DNA from: Taibaiella sp.
Lineage (GTDB): Bacteria; Bacteroidota; Bacteroidia; Chitinophagales; Chitinophagaceae
NCBI GenBank assembly: GCA_019638495.1
Contig: JAHBTQ010000002.1
Coordinates: forward strand, 806,001-870,000
Length of the DNA: 64,000 nucleotides
Direction: 5' to 3'
The translations under genes and the position numbers were made by a program. Every line of letters begins with the position of its first letter. The first letter of the stretch is position 1. Positions 42,884-51,296 of the stretch are shown here, piece after piece. The notes below the pieces were generated by a model. That model was given only the letters and a program-made list of their open reading frames with translations, was not told the DNA's origin and ran no database searches.

Positions 42884-43670
42884 CCTTCAATTCGTTGTTT
42901 AGATAGAAATTTTTATAACGTTGCCCTATTGAATACCGGATGATCTCAATCCCCACACGCTCATCACCCTTAGCCAGTCTCCACAGGTGTTCCATCGCAC
43001 CGTTCTCCGCAATTACCGCCCGGTATCCCTGCCCATGCTGAGCGGCCAGATAATCCTTCCAGTCTCCCCACCACTTCGCAAACTCCTCGCTATCCCACGG
43101 CAGCGTCAATCCATGAATCTCGCCCCTCTCCTGCTCCTCTTCCCCCTGCACCCCCATCTCCTCATTCTCACCCTCTCCATTCCTATTCCATTCCATTCCA
43201 GTATTTGCTACACTATTAGCTTCAGTATTTGCTTCTACTTTTGCTTTAGCAAATTTTTTAGCATGCGCTTCCTGATTTGCTTTAGCTAATCTCTTAGCCT
43301 CCGCACCTTTTTTGCCTGTATCGCTTCTACTTACGCTTATCTTCGCATCACGTATCATGCGCTTCTGCATCATCCTATCCCCCTCAATTTTCACCACTCC
43401 CTCATTCACTAACTCCTCCAAACCTCGCGCTATCTCATCCACGCTCCACGGCAAATTCCTTGCTAAACGCACAGCAAAATTTTGCACAGGCTTATTACTT
43501 TGCTTATCCTTTTGCTTAAGCAAAATCACACCATACTCCTCGCTCTTCTTCATCAGGCAGATCAGCCATATGTATACACCAGTAGCATGAGGGCTGCATT
43601 CGGCCAGCTTCTCATCACTCATCCAGTCATCCACAAACAAAGGCAGGTACGGTAAATCTCTCAATGCCAT
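42717..43670 (-). CDS. Replication initiator-like protein (DUF1376/DnaD-type winged helix)
   Basis: From the ATG at 43670 the product has 317 residues starting MALRDLPYLPLFVDDWMSD. This matches the N-terminal winged-helix of phage replication proteins (y.p.fv.Dwl.de.l..l....gaY..Ll). A Lys/Ala/Glu-rich linker (about 115-160) and a C-terminal domain with FAKWWGDWKDYLAAQHG follow. A GTG at 43718 would add 16 residues. It probably binds the origin and helps load a helicase. Low-complexity C-terminal codons overlap the next gene. Confidence 0.65.
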   Translation of the reverse strand: MALRDLPYLPLFVDDWMSDEKLAECSPHATGVYIWLICLMKKSEEYGVILLKQKDKQSNKPVQNFAVRLARNLPWSVDEIARGLEELVNEGVVKIEGDRMMQKRMIRDAKISVSRSDTGKKGAEAKRLAKANQEAHAKKFAKAKVEANTEANSVANTGMEWNRNGEGENEEMGVQGEEEQERGEIHGLTLPWDSEEFAKWWGDWKDYLAAQHGQGYRAVIAENGAMEHLWRLAKGDERVGIEIIRYSIGQRYKNFYLNNELKDGTARNGSAGNGQTAGNAGKTGTRGGTIGDLDGLKRGGAPGSGERTEFTEAQVVE

Positions 43671-43722
43671 AAAAAGAAGTAAACTATTTTCGTTGTCAAC
43701 AATTGGTAAAACACTCACACCA

Positions 43723-45630
43723 CTACCTCTTCCTCCTCAGCACACTCACACGCTCATCAACCTTCACCCTCCTCGCATTCGCCTTCTCGTTTATAGCAGC
43801 CATTTCAGCCTTTATCTCAGCCTCCTTATACAGCAGGCCCACCTTCATCCCATACGCCCTCGGAAGGCTATTGTCAGCCCTTCCATTCGCCGGGTATAAC
43901 TTATCCACAAGCAACAACCTGAATAGCAAGTTTCGCTCATCATGACCCAGGTTGCCAAACCTGCCTATCAACCTCACATGATCCCGCTCACCACCCAGCA
44001 CATGCTCCATATAGTACCGCTGTTTCTCATATCTCAGGCTCTCAAACATTGCCACATACAGCGCCTTCATCTCCACACCCTCCACCATACCCGTGTGCAT
44101 CAGCACCTGGTATCCATTATCGCTTATCAGCTCTCTCACCTTATTCCACACCTTCTCACCATCCAGCTCACGATTCCTCGCCTCACGTGCCAGCAGTTCC
44201 TGTATCTCCTCCTCCTTGCTTTTATCCGTTCCCGGCATCTCCACATCAGCATCCACTATCACCGGCACCATCTCACCACGCTCACTACCAGTCACCATAT
44301 ATCCCGTCCGCACCTTACCAGCCTCATACGCCTCCTCTATCTCCTTACGCTTCGCCTCCTGGTCCTTGCAATACGTATCATACTCATTCCGCGCAGCCAG
44401 CAACTCAGCATCATACGCACGCTCCATCTCCGCAAACTCCTCCTTCACCTCCTTCTCAAAACCCTTCCTGTCCTTCTCCCAGTCCTTATACTCACGCTTC
44501 CTGTGCTCCAGGTAGCTATTATAGTCCGGCTTCTCCTCATACACATTCTCCTCCTTCCACGCATCCCATGCCAGCGTCACAGGCATCTTAGCCACCCTCA
44601 CCTGTTGCACATCCACCACACGCGCACCAGCCTCATTCACCACACGCGCATTCGCCTCATCAGCCTTGTCCCTGCTCACCCGGCCCACAAACACCACATC
44701 CTCACGCGTCACCATCTCCTGCACACCCCTCGCAAACGCACGATCACTCTTCAGCTTATAACAAGCCGGCATACTACACATCGGATCACCATCCGTAAAC
44801 AAAGCCAGCGTATTCGCACTATTGCTCTGGCACGCATTACAGCTACCCACCTCCGGCAGCAGATCCGCATCACCCAGGTCCCACCTCACATTAGCCAGAC
44901 TCGCCTGCGCACGCTCAGCCACCCATTGCATATTCATCAGTCGCCATCCCTCACGCGTCCTCCAGTCAGCCGGCACATATTGGCTACATATCTCCTGCTG
45001 CATGCTATGTCCCAGCCTTGCCAGCTCCACAGCATCCTTCATACTACACTTACCCTCATAAAACACCTCCCTCAGCAACCCATGCAGGTTAGCCAGCACC
45101 AGCCGCACACTCACATACTTTGCATCCTTACCCACCTTCAAGCATATGTCCGCAAACGGCACATTAGCCTTCATCATTCGCCAGTAAGCCAATGCCTCAT
45201 CCATCGGGTGTGGGTTCTCCCGCTGCAGGTTCTCCGTTATCTGAATCTCCAGCGCCTCCTCATCCGTCATCTCCCTCACCACACAAGGCACCGTTTTCAG
45301 CCCCGCAGCAGCAGCAGCACGCCACCTGCGCTCCCCAAACACTATCACATACCCATCACCCCTCGGCCTCACCAGTATAGCACTGATCACACCATGCACC
45401 CGCACACTCTCCGTCAGCTCCTCTATGCCCTCCTTCGTCACAAAGCTCCTCGGCTGGCTCGCATCCTTGCTTATCCGGCCAATCTCTATCTCCTGCACCA
45501 CACCCCTCATGTCCACCACCGGAGGCACAGATCCCTTCCCCCGTTTCACACCCTCCATATTCGGCACAGGCACCTTATGCTTCTTTTCAGCACCCACCTT
45601 ACCCGTAGCAGCACTCTTACTCTTCGCCAT
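43723..45630 (-). CDS. ParB-like nuclease/CTPase-fold protein
   Basis: 635 residues. Residues about 47-220 carry the ParB core: EIGRISKDASQPRS, then ELTESVRVHGVISAILVRP, the GERRWRAAAAAG motif, EALEIQITENLQRENPHPMD, and an HTH (GKDAKYVSVRLVLANLHG). A Cys cluster follows (CNACQ...CSMPAC, about 260-290), then a long charged coiled coil. No ParA partner is near. Phage proteins of this type are often long and may act in replication or transcription rather than partition. Confidence 0.82.
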   Translation of the reverse strand: MAKSKSAATGKVGAEKKHKVPVPNMEGVKRGKGSVPPVVDMRGVVQEIEIGRISKDASQPRSFVTKEGIEELTESVRVHGVISAILVRPRGDGYVIVFGERRWRAAAAAGLKTVPCVVREMTDEEALEIQITENLQRENPHPMDEALAYWRMMKANVPFADICLKVGKDAKYVSVRLVLANLHGLLREVFYEGKCSMKDAVELARLGHSMQQEICSQYVPADWRTREGWRLMNMQWVAERAQASLANVRWDLGDADLLPEVGSCNACQSNSANTLALFTDGDPMCSMPACYKLKSDRAFARGVQEMVTREDVVFVGRVSRDKADEANARVVNEAGARVVDVQQVRVAKMPVTLAWDAWKEENVYEEKPDYNSYLEHRKREYKDWEKDRKGFEKEVKEEFAEMERAYDAELLAARNEYDTYCKDQEAKRKEIEEAYEAGKVRTGYMVTGSERGEMVPVIVDADVEMPGTDKSKEEEIQELLAREARNRELDGEKVWNKVRELISDNGYQVLMHTGMVEGVEMKALYVAMFESLRYEKQRYYMEHVLGGERDHVRLIGRFGNLGHDERNLLFRLLLVDKLYPANGRADNSLPRAYGMKVGLLYKEAEIKAEMAAINEKANARRVKVDERVSVLRRKR

Positions 45631-45727
45631 CGTTCCAACTATTTTTGAAAAAGAAAAAAAAACTATGTCACCACCACCACACCACTACTCACCGTCCCTT
45701 GCGTCGCACCCTTGTACGTTCCGGGCA

Positions 45728-46384
45728 CTATTTCACATCATCCAGGTTGATTAACTGCATGTTTCCGTTGTACTCGCTGTATTCATGTAACATTGGCATC
45801 ATCAATACCATCACATCACCTATATATAGCACATGCTTACCATTCGTATTCGCCAATACCCACCTCATATTCTGTCCCGCAGCCACTGCAAGCCGTGCCA
45901 CATTCTCCAGCATGTTCGGAGAAAATATACTCTCCTTCACCTTTACCAACCATGATTTATCATCAGCCCCGTCACTGTCCCTGGGAGTAGGAATAAGCAC
46001 ACCCAAAAACTCGTCGTTACCGTCCCCACCACATTCCTTACAGGTCCTTTTATTGCCATTTTCGGTGTGCAAATCACCATACCCCTCACAATAGTTACAG
46101 GAAGTATACATCTTTTCGTGTGGCAGTATTAGCAGCTCATCCAGTAGCTTCTTCGCGTCCGTCACAAACAGTAGATTGTCCTTGTCATGTTCCGGTATTA
46201 CTGCCTTATAGGCCGGGAACTTCACGCTTTCCATATCTGGCCAATCCTTTCTATAGAACATAGCCAGTGGAGCGCAAACAACTAAGTTTGAATTTGTAGC
46301 CACCACCATATCACCATCCAATACCGGTTCAGCCATACATCGCCGGCTACTATCAGTAAAGTACCCTATTACGTTATCCAACAT
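45728..46384 (-). CDS. Protein with DnaJ-type zinc ribbon
   Basis: 218 residues. In the middle (about 93-120) CNYCEGYG and CKECGGDG form a DnaJ-like four-Cys zinc ribbon. The flanking parts are alpha/beta (VVCAPLAMFYRKDWPDME, then RLAVAAGQNMRWVLANTNG). Overall function is unknown; the zinc module suggests a nucleic-acid or chaperone partner. The tRNA-like gene lies just upstream. Confidence 0.65.
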   Translation of the reverse strand: MLDNVIGYFTDSSRRCMAEPVLDGDMVVATNSNLVVCAPLAMFYRKDWPDMESVKFPAYKAVIPEHDKDNLLFVTDAKKLLDELLILPHEKMYTSCNYCEGYGDLHTENGNKRTCKECGGDGNDEFLGVLIPTPRDSDGADDKSWLVKVKESIFSPNMLENVARLAVAAGQNMRWVLANTNGKHVLYIGDVMVLMMPMLHEYSEYNGNMQLINLDDVK

Positions 46385-46410
46385 CGCTACTATTTTTAAA
46401 CACTCACTAG

Positions 46411-46541
46411 CAACCAGGTCAGGACTCGAACCTGAATAACAGAAGGGTGTATAATTTCAACACTTCGGCCATCAATCTGTTATATGAGGGTGCATTTGTA
46501 TCAGCCCCGTGCACTGCGTCTACCAATTCCGCCACCTGGTT
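46411..46541 (-). tRNA. tRNA-like RNA of about 130 nt, class II-like with enlarged loops
   Basis: The minus strand starts AACCAGG and ends CCTGGTT, a perfect 7-bp acceptor. It has a Leu-type D arm (GGCGGAATTGGTAGACGC), a GTGCA/TGCAC stem with a 15-nt loop where the anticodon arm should be, an extra arm ATAACAGA/TCTGTTAT capped by 32 nt, and a normal T arm (TCAGG TTCGAGT CCTGA). It is about 45 nt longer than tRNA-Leu. No standard anticodon loop is visible. It may be a degenerate fusion of two tRNAs or a specialised RNA. Confidence 0.5.
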
Positions 46542-46549
46542 ATTCACTC

Positions 46550-46930
46550 TTAAAAAGGCAGATCATCCGGATACCCCGCCTCATTCAGCTCCTGCGCCTT
46601 AAAATTGTCCCTTTGCACATCCGGTGCCGGGCCACCCGCAGCCAATACCTTCCGCAGCCTCAGCACATTCAGGTTCACCCACCAGATCACCTTACCCTCC
46701 TTCTCATGCTTAGCCCCCTTCACGGCAAACTCCACATCCAGCACATCACCCGGCGCCACACCGTCCAGCAGCTCCATTTTGTCCTGCACAGCCTGCATCT
46801 TCAGCGGATTGCTATAGAATTGTCCCGCATACTCCTCACCACACTCTATCACCACCTCACGCTTCTTAAACTTCTCAGTCACCACCGGCTCAAACACCGC
46901 CAGAACAGCACCCCTCACCTTCACACCCAT
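46550..46930 (-). CDS. SSB-like OB-fold protein (DUF3127-like)
   Basis: 126 residues. It starts with a strand set (VKVRGAVLAVFEPVVTEKFK, then KREVVIECGEEYAG) like DUF3127, an OB-type family of Bacteroidota and their phages. It ends in the acidic/hydrophobic tail YPDDLPF, which mimics the C-terminal tip by which SSB binds partner proteins. It probably coats single-stranded DNA during phage replication. Confidence 0.75.
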   Translation of the reverse strand: MGVKVRGAVLAVFEPVVTEKFKKREVVIECGEEYAGQFYSNPLKMQAVQDKMELLDGVAPGDVLDVEFAVKGAKHEKEGKVIWWVNLNVLRLRKVLAAGGPAPDVQRDNFKAQELNEAGYPDDLPF

Positions 46931-46948
46931 AACAATCTTGTATTTTGG

Positions 46949-46966
46949 TCCCGATAGCTATCGGGA
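46949..46966. repeat. 18-bp perfect palindrome
   Basis: TCCCGATAGCTATCGGGA lies in the gap between the SSB-like gene and its upstream neighbour, followed by GGAATTTGGAATTTC-type text also found at 20085-20115, 50341-50365 and 50455-50482. It may be a dispersed palindrome rather than a regulator. Confidence 0.55.
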
Positions 46967-47086
46967 TGGAATTTGGAATTTCAAAAAAAAGGTGTGTTTT
47001 CGGTAAGACTACCCCGTGCCTATGTCAACGCTATCACAAACCCGCACAGTCACACCCACCGGCTCTTTTACAGCCCCTTCTCGAGC

Positions 47087-47827
47087 CTACTGGTGAATGA
47101 TCACAAAACCCTCCACGCTCTTCAGCTCAGCATCAAAAATGCCATCTATCTTCGCCGCCAGCACATCATTCAGCCCCACACTCTCCAGCCAAAAGACGAT
47201 CTTATTATCCCTCACCTCAAAGCATATCTCCACCTCTATCTTCTCAGCAGGGAAGCCCTTATACACCGGCACATTCAGCACAAACGTGCTCACAAAGTCC
47301 GGAGCATGCACCTGCACCATGTCCTGGTTGTTTCGGTTACCCCTGTTGTCACTGCTCTGCTGCATCTCAGCCTGCGTCTGCATCCTCACCTGCATCAGGC
47401 TCGCCATCACCGCGTTATAGGTTACCTGGTTGTCAAACAGGTTCCGGCTAAACTTTAGCTCCTTCAATAGTCCCTTCCGGTCATAAAACACCTCCTCGTT
47501 TATGCCAAACTTCAGCAGCTCCTTACTCTTCTCCAGTTTCGCAGTCACAGTCGTTTTCGCATAGTTGTCCGGGTCCAGGTCCAGCACTATCGTCATTGCA
47601 TCCTTGTTCACCACCACCACAGCTTTGCTCTTATCCGGCACCTGTATACCCTGTGCAGACTCGCTGCGCACCTTCATATACTGCGCCACAGCATGTATGT
47701 CGCCGGTCAGCGCTATGCTCTTCGCCTCCTTCAGTTTCAATGGCTCTACAGCCACTCCCTGCCTCAGGGTAAACTCCGTAACACCCTCCGGCACTACGAT
47801 CCTTACATTTTCATTTCCTGTTTGCAT
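47087..47827 (-). CDS. Hypothetical early protein (possibly DUF2303-like)
   Basis: 246 residues. An N-terminal beta part (AKSIALTGDIHAVAQYMKVR) is followed by a Gln/Asn-rich linker (about 150-170) and a C-terminal strand-rich part (FVSTFVLNVPVYKGFPAEKI, then CFEVRDNKIVFWLESVG). The C-terminal pattern resembles the YfdQ/DUF2303 family of prophages, but I am not sure. It lies in the early block between the SSB-like gene and a coiled-coil gene. Confidence 0.55.
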   Translation of the reverse strand: MQTGNENVRIVVPEGVTEFTLRQGVAVEPLKLKEAKSIALTGDIHAVAQYMKVRSESAQGIQVPDKSKAVVVVNKDAMTIVLDLDPDNYAKTTVTAKLEKSKELLKFGINEEVFYDRKGLLKELKFSRNLFDNQVTYNAVMASLMQVRMQTQAEMQQSSDNRGNRNNQDMVQVHAPDFVSTFVLNVPVYKGFPAEKIEVEICFEVRDNKIVFWLESVGLNDVLAAKIDGIFDAELKSVEGFVIIHQ

Positions 47828-47870
47828 TACTTGTTTGTTGATTTGTTATTAAAAGAATTGCTTCACACAC

Positions 47871-48326
47871 CTATTCACCACCCGTACCCGTTTTCGACTT
47901 AAAACCACCCGTAGGGATAAACAGTTTACTCTGTCCGCTTTTCTCGTCCGGGCGCATCCTGCGGTTATCCACCTCCACACCGTCCTCGTTATAGGTGTAT
48001 ACCCGGCCCTCCACCACATCATGCAGGTCATACAGCTTGCCGCGCTGCTCCTTCTGTCCGCTCCTCACCTCCGCCTGCAGCTTCCTCGTGTCCGCCAGTA
48101 ATGGCTTCACGATCGCCTTGTGCTCCTCCTTCTTCTTCGCAAACTCCTCCTCAGCAGCATCCACCTTTATCAGGTTATCCACTATCATCTCCCGCTTTGC
48201 CGACTTCTCCTCCTCCGTCAGCTTCAGGAAGTACGTCTCACCATCACGCACAGTGTGCGCATTGTCCAGTAGCGCCTGTATACGCTCCACCCGGTTTAAC
48301 CCCGGCATAAACACATTCTCTGCCAT
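47871..48326 (-). CDS. Early coiled-coil protein
   Basis: 151 residues. The centre (about 35-95) is a charged coiled coil (TEEEKSAKREMIVDNLIKVD, then EEEFAKKKEEHKAIVKPLLA). A short beta part with VVEGRVYTYNEDG follows and a basic Gly-rich tail. No family recognised; size and place suggest a recombination or replication accessory. Confidence 0.6.
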   Translation of the reverse strand: MAENVFMPGLNRVERIQALLDNAHTVRDGETYFLKLTEEEKSAKREMIVDNLIKVDAAEEEFAKKKEEHKAIVKPLLADTRKLQAEVRSGQKEQRGKLYDLHDVVEGRVYTYNEDGVEVDNRRMRPDEKSGQSKLFIPTGGFKSKTGTGGE

Positions 48327-48358
48327 TACCTATATTTGATTGTTGTGAAAAAAACTAC

Positions 48359-49842
48359 CTAAAACGTTACCAGGCTCCTAAACCGCTCATATCCGTAAGC
48401 ATTACTCTTTTGCAGTAAAGGCAGCAACATATCAGCACGCATCTCCTTTACCTCGGCCAGTCCATTACTTTCCAGCCACATTGCGCAGCCAGCCTTACAT
48501 GCACCGGTTATAGCCCTGTAATGCTCTATAGATACTATAGTATCTGCATGTATCGGTTCCTTCTTCATTCTGTCCGCCATCATCTTATAGCGCACATCCT
48601 CCATGGCCCCTTTCAATTCCTCACCATGAGCATAGAATTCACCCATCTGCGCTATATAGAAGTAACGCTCCTTGTTCACGCTCTTAGCATGGTATATCGT
48701 AGCCGTCACTCCATCAGAAGTATTTTCTTTTCTGCTAAGTATCTCACAGAATATACCGTCTACCAGAGCATGCTCCTTGCCATCCTTTTTCCAGAAGTAG
48801 TTTTTGTTGATCCTCAGTTCTGGAACCTGGGCACCTATGTATGTGCTTTCAGACCTCAGGTCAAGGGACCCGCCGACCGTAGGGTTAAAGCCCTCAGGTA
48901 TTGAAGTCAGCGAACTCAGGTCAAGGGACCCGCCGACCGTAGGGTTAAAGCCCTCAGGTATTGAAGTCAGCGAACTCAGGTCAAGGGACCCGCCGACCGT
49001 AGGGTTAAAGCCCTCAGGTATTGAAGTCAGCGAACTCAGGTCAAGGGACCCGCCGACCGTAGGGTTAAAGCCCTCAGGTATTGAAGTCAGCGAACTCAGG
49101 TCAAGGGACCCGCCGACCGTAGGGTTAAAGCCCTCAGGTATTGAAGTCAGCGAACTCAGGTAAAGGGACCCGCCGACCGTAGGGTTAAAGCCCTCAGGTA
49201 TTGAAGTCAGCGAACTCAGGTCAAGGGACCCGCCGACCGTAGGGTTAAAGCCCTCAGGTATTGAAGTCAGCGAACTCAGGTCAAAGGGACCCGCCGACCG
49301 TAGGGTTAAAGCCCTCAGGTATTGAAGTCAGCGAACTCAGGTAAAGGGACCCGCCGACCGTAGGGTTAAAGCCCTCAGGCATTGAGAATCCAGCGAACTC
49401 AGGTAGGGACCCGCCGACCGTGAGTTAAAGCCTCAGGTATTGAAGTCAGCGAACTCAGGTAAAGGGACCCGCCGACCGTAGGGTTAAAGCCCTCAGGTAT
49501 TGAAGTCAGCGAACTCAGGTCAAGGGACCCGCCGACCGTAGGGTTAAAGCCCTCAGGTATTGAAGTCAGCGAACTCAGGTAAAGGGACCCGCCGACCGTA
49601 GGGTTAAAGCCCTCAGGTATTGAAGTCAGCGAACTCAGGTAAAGGGACCCGCCGACCGTAGGGTTAAAGCCCTCAGGTATTGAAGTCAGCGAACTCAGGT
49701 AAAGGGACCCGCCGACCGTAGGGTTAAAGCCCTCAGGTATTGAAGTCAGCGAACTCAGGTAAAGGGACCCGCCGACTTTTTCAGCACCGGAAAACTGAGC
49801 CTCAGTAATGCCGGATCTTTTTAAAAATTTTTGCTTATCCAT
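48359..49842 (-). pseudogene. Repeat protein of 20-residue GGSLYLSSL units with C-terminal domain, frame broken
   Basis: The N-terminal start MDKQKFLKRSGITEAQFSGA (49842) runs into tandem units GGSLYLSSLTSIPEGFNPTV. These are LRR-like solenoid repeats known in phage proteins of this phylum. A unit with several indels near 49381-49439 causes a stop at 49399. An extra base near 49284 shifts frame again. From about 49280 the original frame resumes and continues without a break into a C-terminal domain (YFWKKDGKEHALVDGIFCE, then YRAITGACKAGCAMWLESNG) ending at 48359. An intact gene would encode about 490 residues. The breaks could be real or assembly errors in the repeat. Confidence 0.75.
48853..49777 (-). 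repeat. 60-bp tandem repeat array, 16 units
   Basis: Sixteen units of 60 bases are almost identical; the main variation is TCAAGGG versus TAAAGGG, which switches LDLSS to LYLSS. One unit (49381-49439) is 58 bases with several small changes and one (near 49284) has 61 bases. Units abut with no spacers, and they encode the solenoid of the repeat protein. Confidence 0.92.
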
Positions 49843-49999
49843 TGTTATTAGTTTTCGTCTCATACACCAGTATCCTCCGCTTCAGCTCCACCAGTTCCCG
49901 CTCATCCTTCTCGCTCAGTCCCCTCATTTGCTGTTTGTTCACCAGCAGCACCACCGTCGCCATTGCCTTGCTATACTCATTGTGGCTATAAAATGTCAT
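49835..49999 (-). CDS. Small helical protein (54 residues)
   Basis: ATG at 49999 after GGAGGGGAG, a strong ribosome site for this genome. The product (MTFYSHNEYSKAMATVVLLV, then a charged helix) overlaps the start of the repeat protein by eight bases (ATGGATAA). No family recognised. Confidence 0.6.
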   Translation of the reverse strand: MTFYSHNEYSKAMATVVLLVNKQQMRGLSEKDERELVELKRRILVYETKTNNNG

Positions 50000-50019
50000 C
50001 ACGCTCCCCTCCATCCGCT

Positions 50020-50337
50020 CTATATCTTATTAGGTATCCGCTCTATGTCCACCGTCTTATACCAGTTATCCTTACCCCTTCTCGTTGCCTTCACACCATT
50101 GCTGCTCAGCACACCATTCAGCGCCTGCACGCTGCTCACCCGGTATCCCTTTTCCTTCAGTCGCTTCTGCACCACACGCGTCGGCATCTCATCATGCACC
50201 GGGCTCAGCTGCGTCTCATCACGCCTCACTATCAGGCCCTCCTCCACCAGCACCTCGCGCAGCCAGTTCTTCACCTCCTGCTCACCCGCCAGCACCAGCA
50301 TCGATCCCGCCTTCACGTCCGTCATAGCACCCATCAC
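50020..50337 (-). CDS. Small DNA-binding-like hypothetical protein
   Basis: 105 residues. The middle (VKNWLREVLVEEGLIVRRDE) is helical, and the C-terminal part (PTRVVQKRLKEKGYRVSSVQ, then GVKATRRGKDNWYKTV) looks like a winged helix. No family recognised. Separated from neighbours by short gaps holding GGAATTTG-type text. Confidence 0.5.
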   Translation of the reverse strand: MMGAMTDVKAGSMLVLAGEQEVKNWLREVLVEEGLIVRRDETQLSPVHDEMPTRVVQKRLKEKGYRVSSVQALNGVLSSNGVKATRRGKDNWYKTVDIERIPNKI

Positions 50338-50349
50338 TTTTGGAATTTG

Positions 50350-50739
50350 TTATTTGGAATTTGGTACCCGGTATTTCTTCATTATCTCTTCCTGCTTATT
50401 CTTCAGCTGCAGGCCCAGGCTCGCCACCCATCCCGTCACCTGCGCCTCACAACTTGGAATTTGGGTTTTGGATTTTGGATTTTCCCCGTGCAATAGCTGA
50501 AAGTTCCTCACCATGTCCACACACCGGTAGCAATCAGCCAGGTCCCTACACCTGTCTATAGACGCTCTTATGTCGTTAGCACTCCGCTCTATCATCGCCT
50601 GCCGTGCAGCCAGCTCCTTTGGCATCGGGTCCAGCAGATCTGGCAAATCCGGAAAAATGTGCTCATCCATCCAGTCACTCGCCCTGCACAATGCAGCCCA
50701 TATAGCTTGTCTTGTCGGAAAAGAAAAGTTGAAGGTCAT
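50350..50739 (-). CDS. Hypothetical early protein
   Basis: The ATG at 50739 gives 129 residues beginning MTFNFSFPTRQAIWAALCRA. A longer frame to 50829 would overlap the small membrane gene and is less likely. Helical with several Cys (RCRDLADCYRCVDMVRNFQL). The segment GENPKSKTQIPS is encoded by a GGATTTTGG-type repeat, so part of the coding region may be repeat-derived. No family recognised. Confidence 0.55.
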   Translation of the reverse strand: MTFNFSFPTRQAIWAALCRASDWMDEHIFPDLPDLLDPMPKELAARQAMIERSANDIRASIDRCRDLADCYRCVDMVRNFQLLHGENPKSKTQIPSCEAQVTGWVASLGLQLKNKQEEIMKKYRVPNSK

Positions 50740-50750
50740 ATCATCAACAG

Positions 50751-50846
50751 TTAGTAAGAAAAAATCAATTTCAGCCAGTACACAGCCATCACTATCACCC
50801 CCACCACCAGCGGCACATACGCACCCCATCCCGCCGGCACAGCCAT
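50751..50846 (-). CDS. Tiny membrane protein (31 residues)
   Basis: ATG at 50846 overlaps the TAA of the previous gene (TAATG). The product is MAVPAGWGAYVPLVVGVIVM followed by AVYWLKLIFSY, one TM helix. A longer upstream frame to 50960 looks non-coding. Function unknown. Confidence 0.5.
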   Translation of the reverse strand: MAVPAGWGAYVPLVVGVIVMAVYWLKLIFSY

Positions 50847-51016
50847 TACCCGGCGTGCGTCATCATCCATAGCGCCATCATAGCCACGGTCAGCAGCGCC
50901 GCCACCGCCCACGTACCCGAATTTTCTGTGCGCCTCCTTTCGTTCTCTGCTCTTAGCCATCTCAGTGTGTCCTGGTTCACCTTGTAGTGCTCTACAGCAC
51001 CCGCATTGTTTTTCAT
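50846..51016 (-). CDS. Tiny membrane-anchored protein (56 residues)
   Basis: ATG at 51016 overlaps the stop of the upstream gene (ATGA). A charged N-terminal helix (KVNQDTLRWLRAENERRRTE) leads into one TM helix (WAVAALLTVAMMALWMM). It forms a coupled series with the genes on either side. Confidence 0.6.
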   Translation of the reverse strand: MKNNAGAVEHYKVNQDTLRWLRAENERRRTENSGTWAVAALLTVAMMALWMMTHAG

Positions 51017-51141
51017 GGTATCTGTTTGTATAGTCCTAAACTCTTTACGAAAATCATAGCTATCGTTGCCCCCGTCACAAAGCTCAGTATGCCCACCAGC
51101 CACATCCATGCTCCTTCCGTCCTCCTGTCCCTCGTGCTCAT
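51013..51141 (-). CDS. Tiny membrane protein (42 residues)
   Basis: Charged start MSTRDRRTEGAWMW, TM helix (LVGILSFVTGATIAMIFV) and a short tail. The stop overlaps the next ATG. A different longer frame in this region was rejected because this one fits the chain of stop-start overlaps and has a clear TM helix. Confidence 0.55.
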   Translation of the reverse strand: MSTRDRRTEGAWMWLVGILSFVTGATIAMIFVKSLGLYKQIP

Positions 51142-51143
51142 CA

Positions 51144-51296
51144 CTAGTATTTTATCACACCCAGGCCATACATAGCCGCCATCATACCCAGTATACCGCT
51201 CATCAGCCCCACACCTACACCTATCACAAATGACGTCAGGTCCATTCCCTCACCCGCATTACGGTTAGCCCTCCTGTTCAGTTTACCGCTGGTCAT
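51144..51296 (-). CDS. Tiny membrane protein (50 residues)
   Basis: A basic N terminus (MTSGKLNRRANRNAGEG) is followed by one Gly-rich TM helix (FVIGVGVGLMSGILGMMAAM). It starts the set of very small membrane proteins in the first early operon and ends two bases before the next ATG. Confidence 0.6.
   Translation of the reverse strand: MTSGKLNRRANRNAGEGMDLTSFVIGVGVGLMSGILGMMAAMYGLGVIKY

Noticed and set aside
43942-45648. Plus-strand open frame of 568 codons opposite the ParB-like gene
   Set aside because: Its composition is Leu/His/Thr/Arg-rich with no fold pattern, and the opposite strand encodes a clear ParB core.
46411-46541. tmRNA
   Set aside because: Only about 130 nt, with no tag reading frame or pseudoknot region; the D and T arms are those of a tRNA, not of a tmRNA.
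48853-49777. CRISPR array
   Set aside because: Units are 60 bp, abut without spacers and are open in one frame encoding a solenoid repeat.
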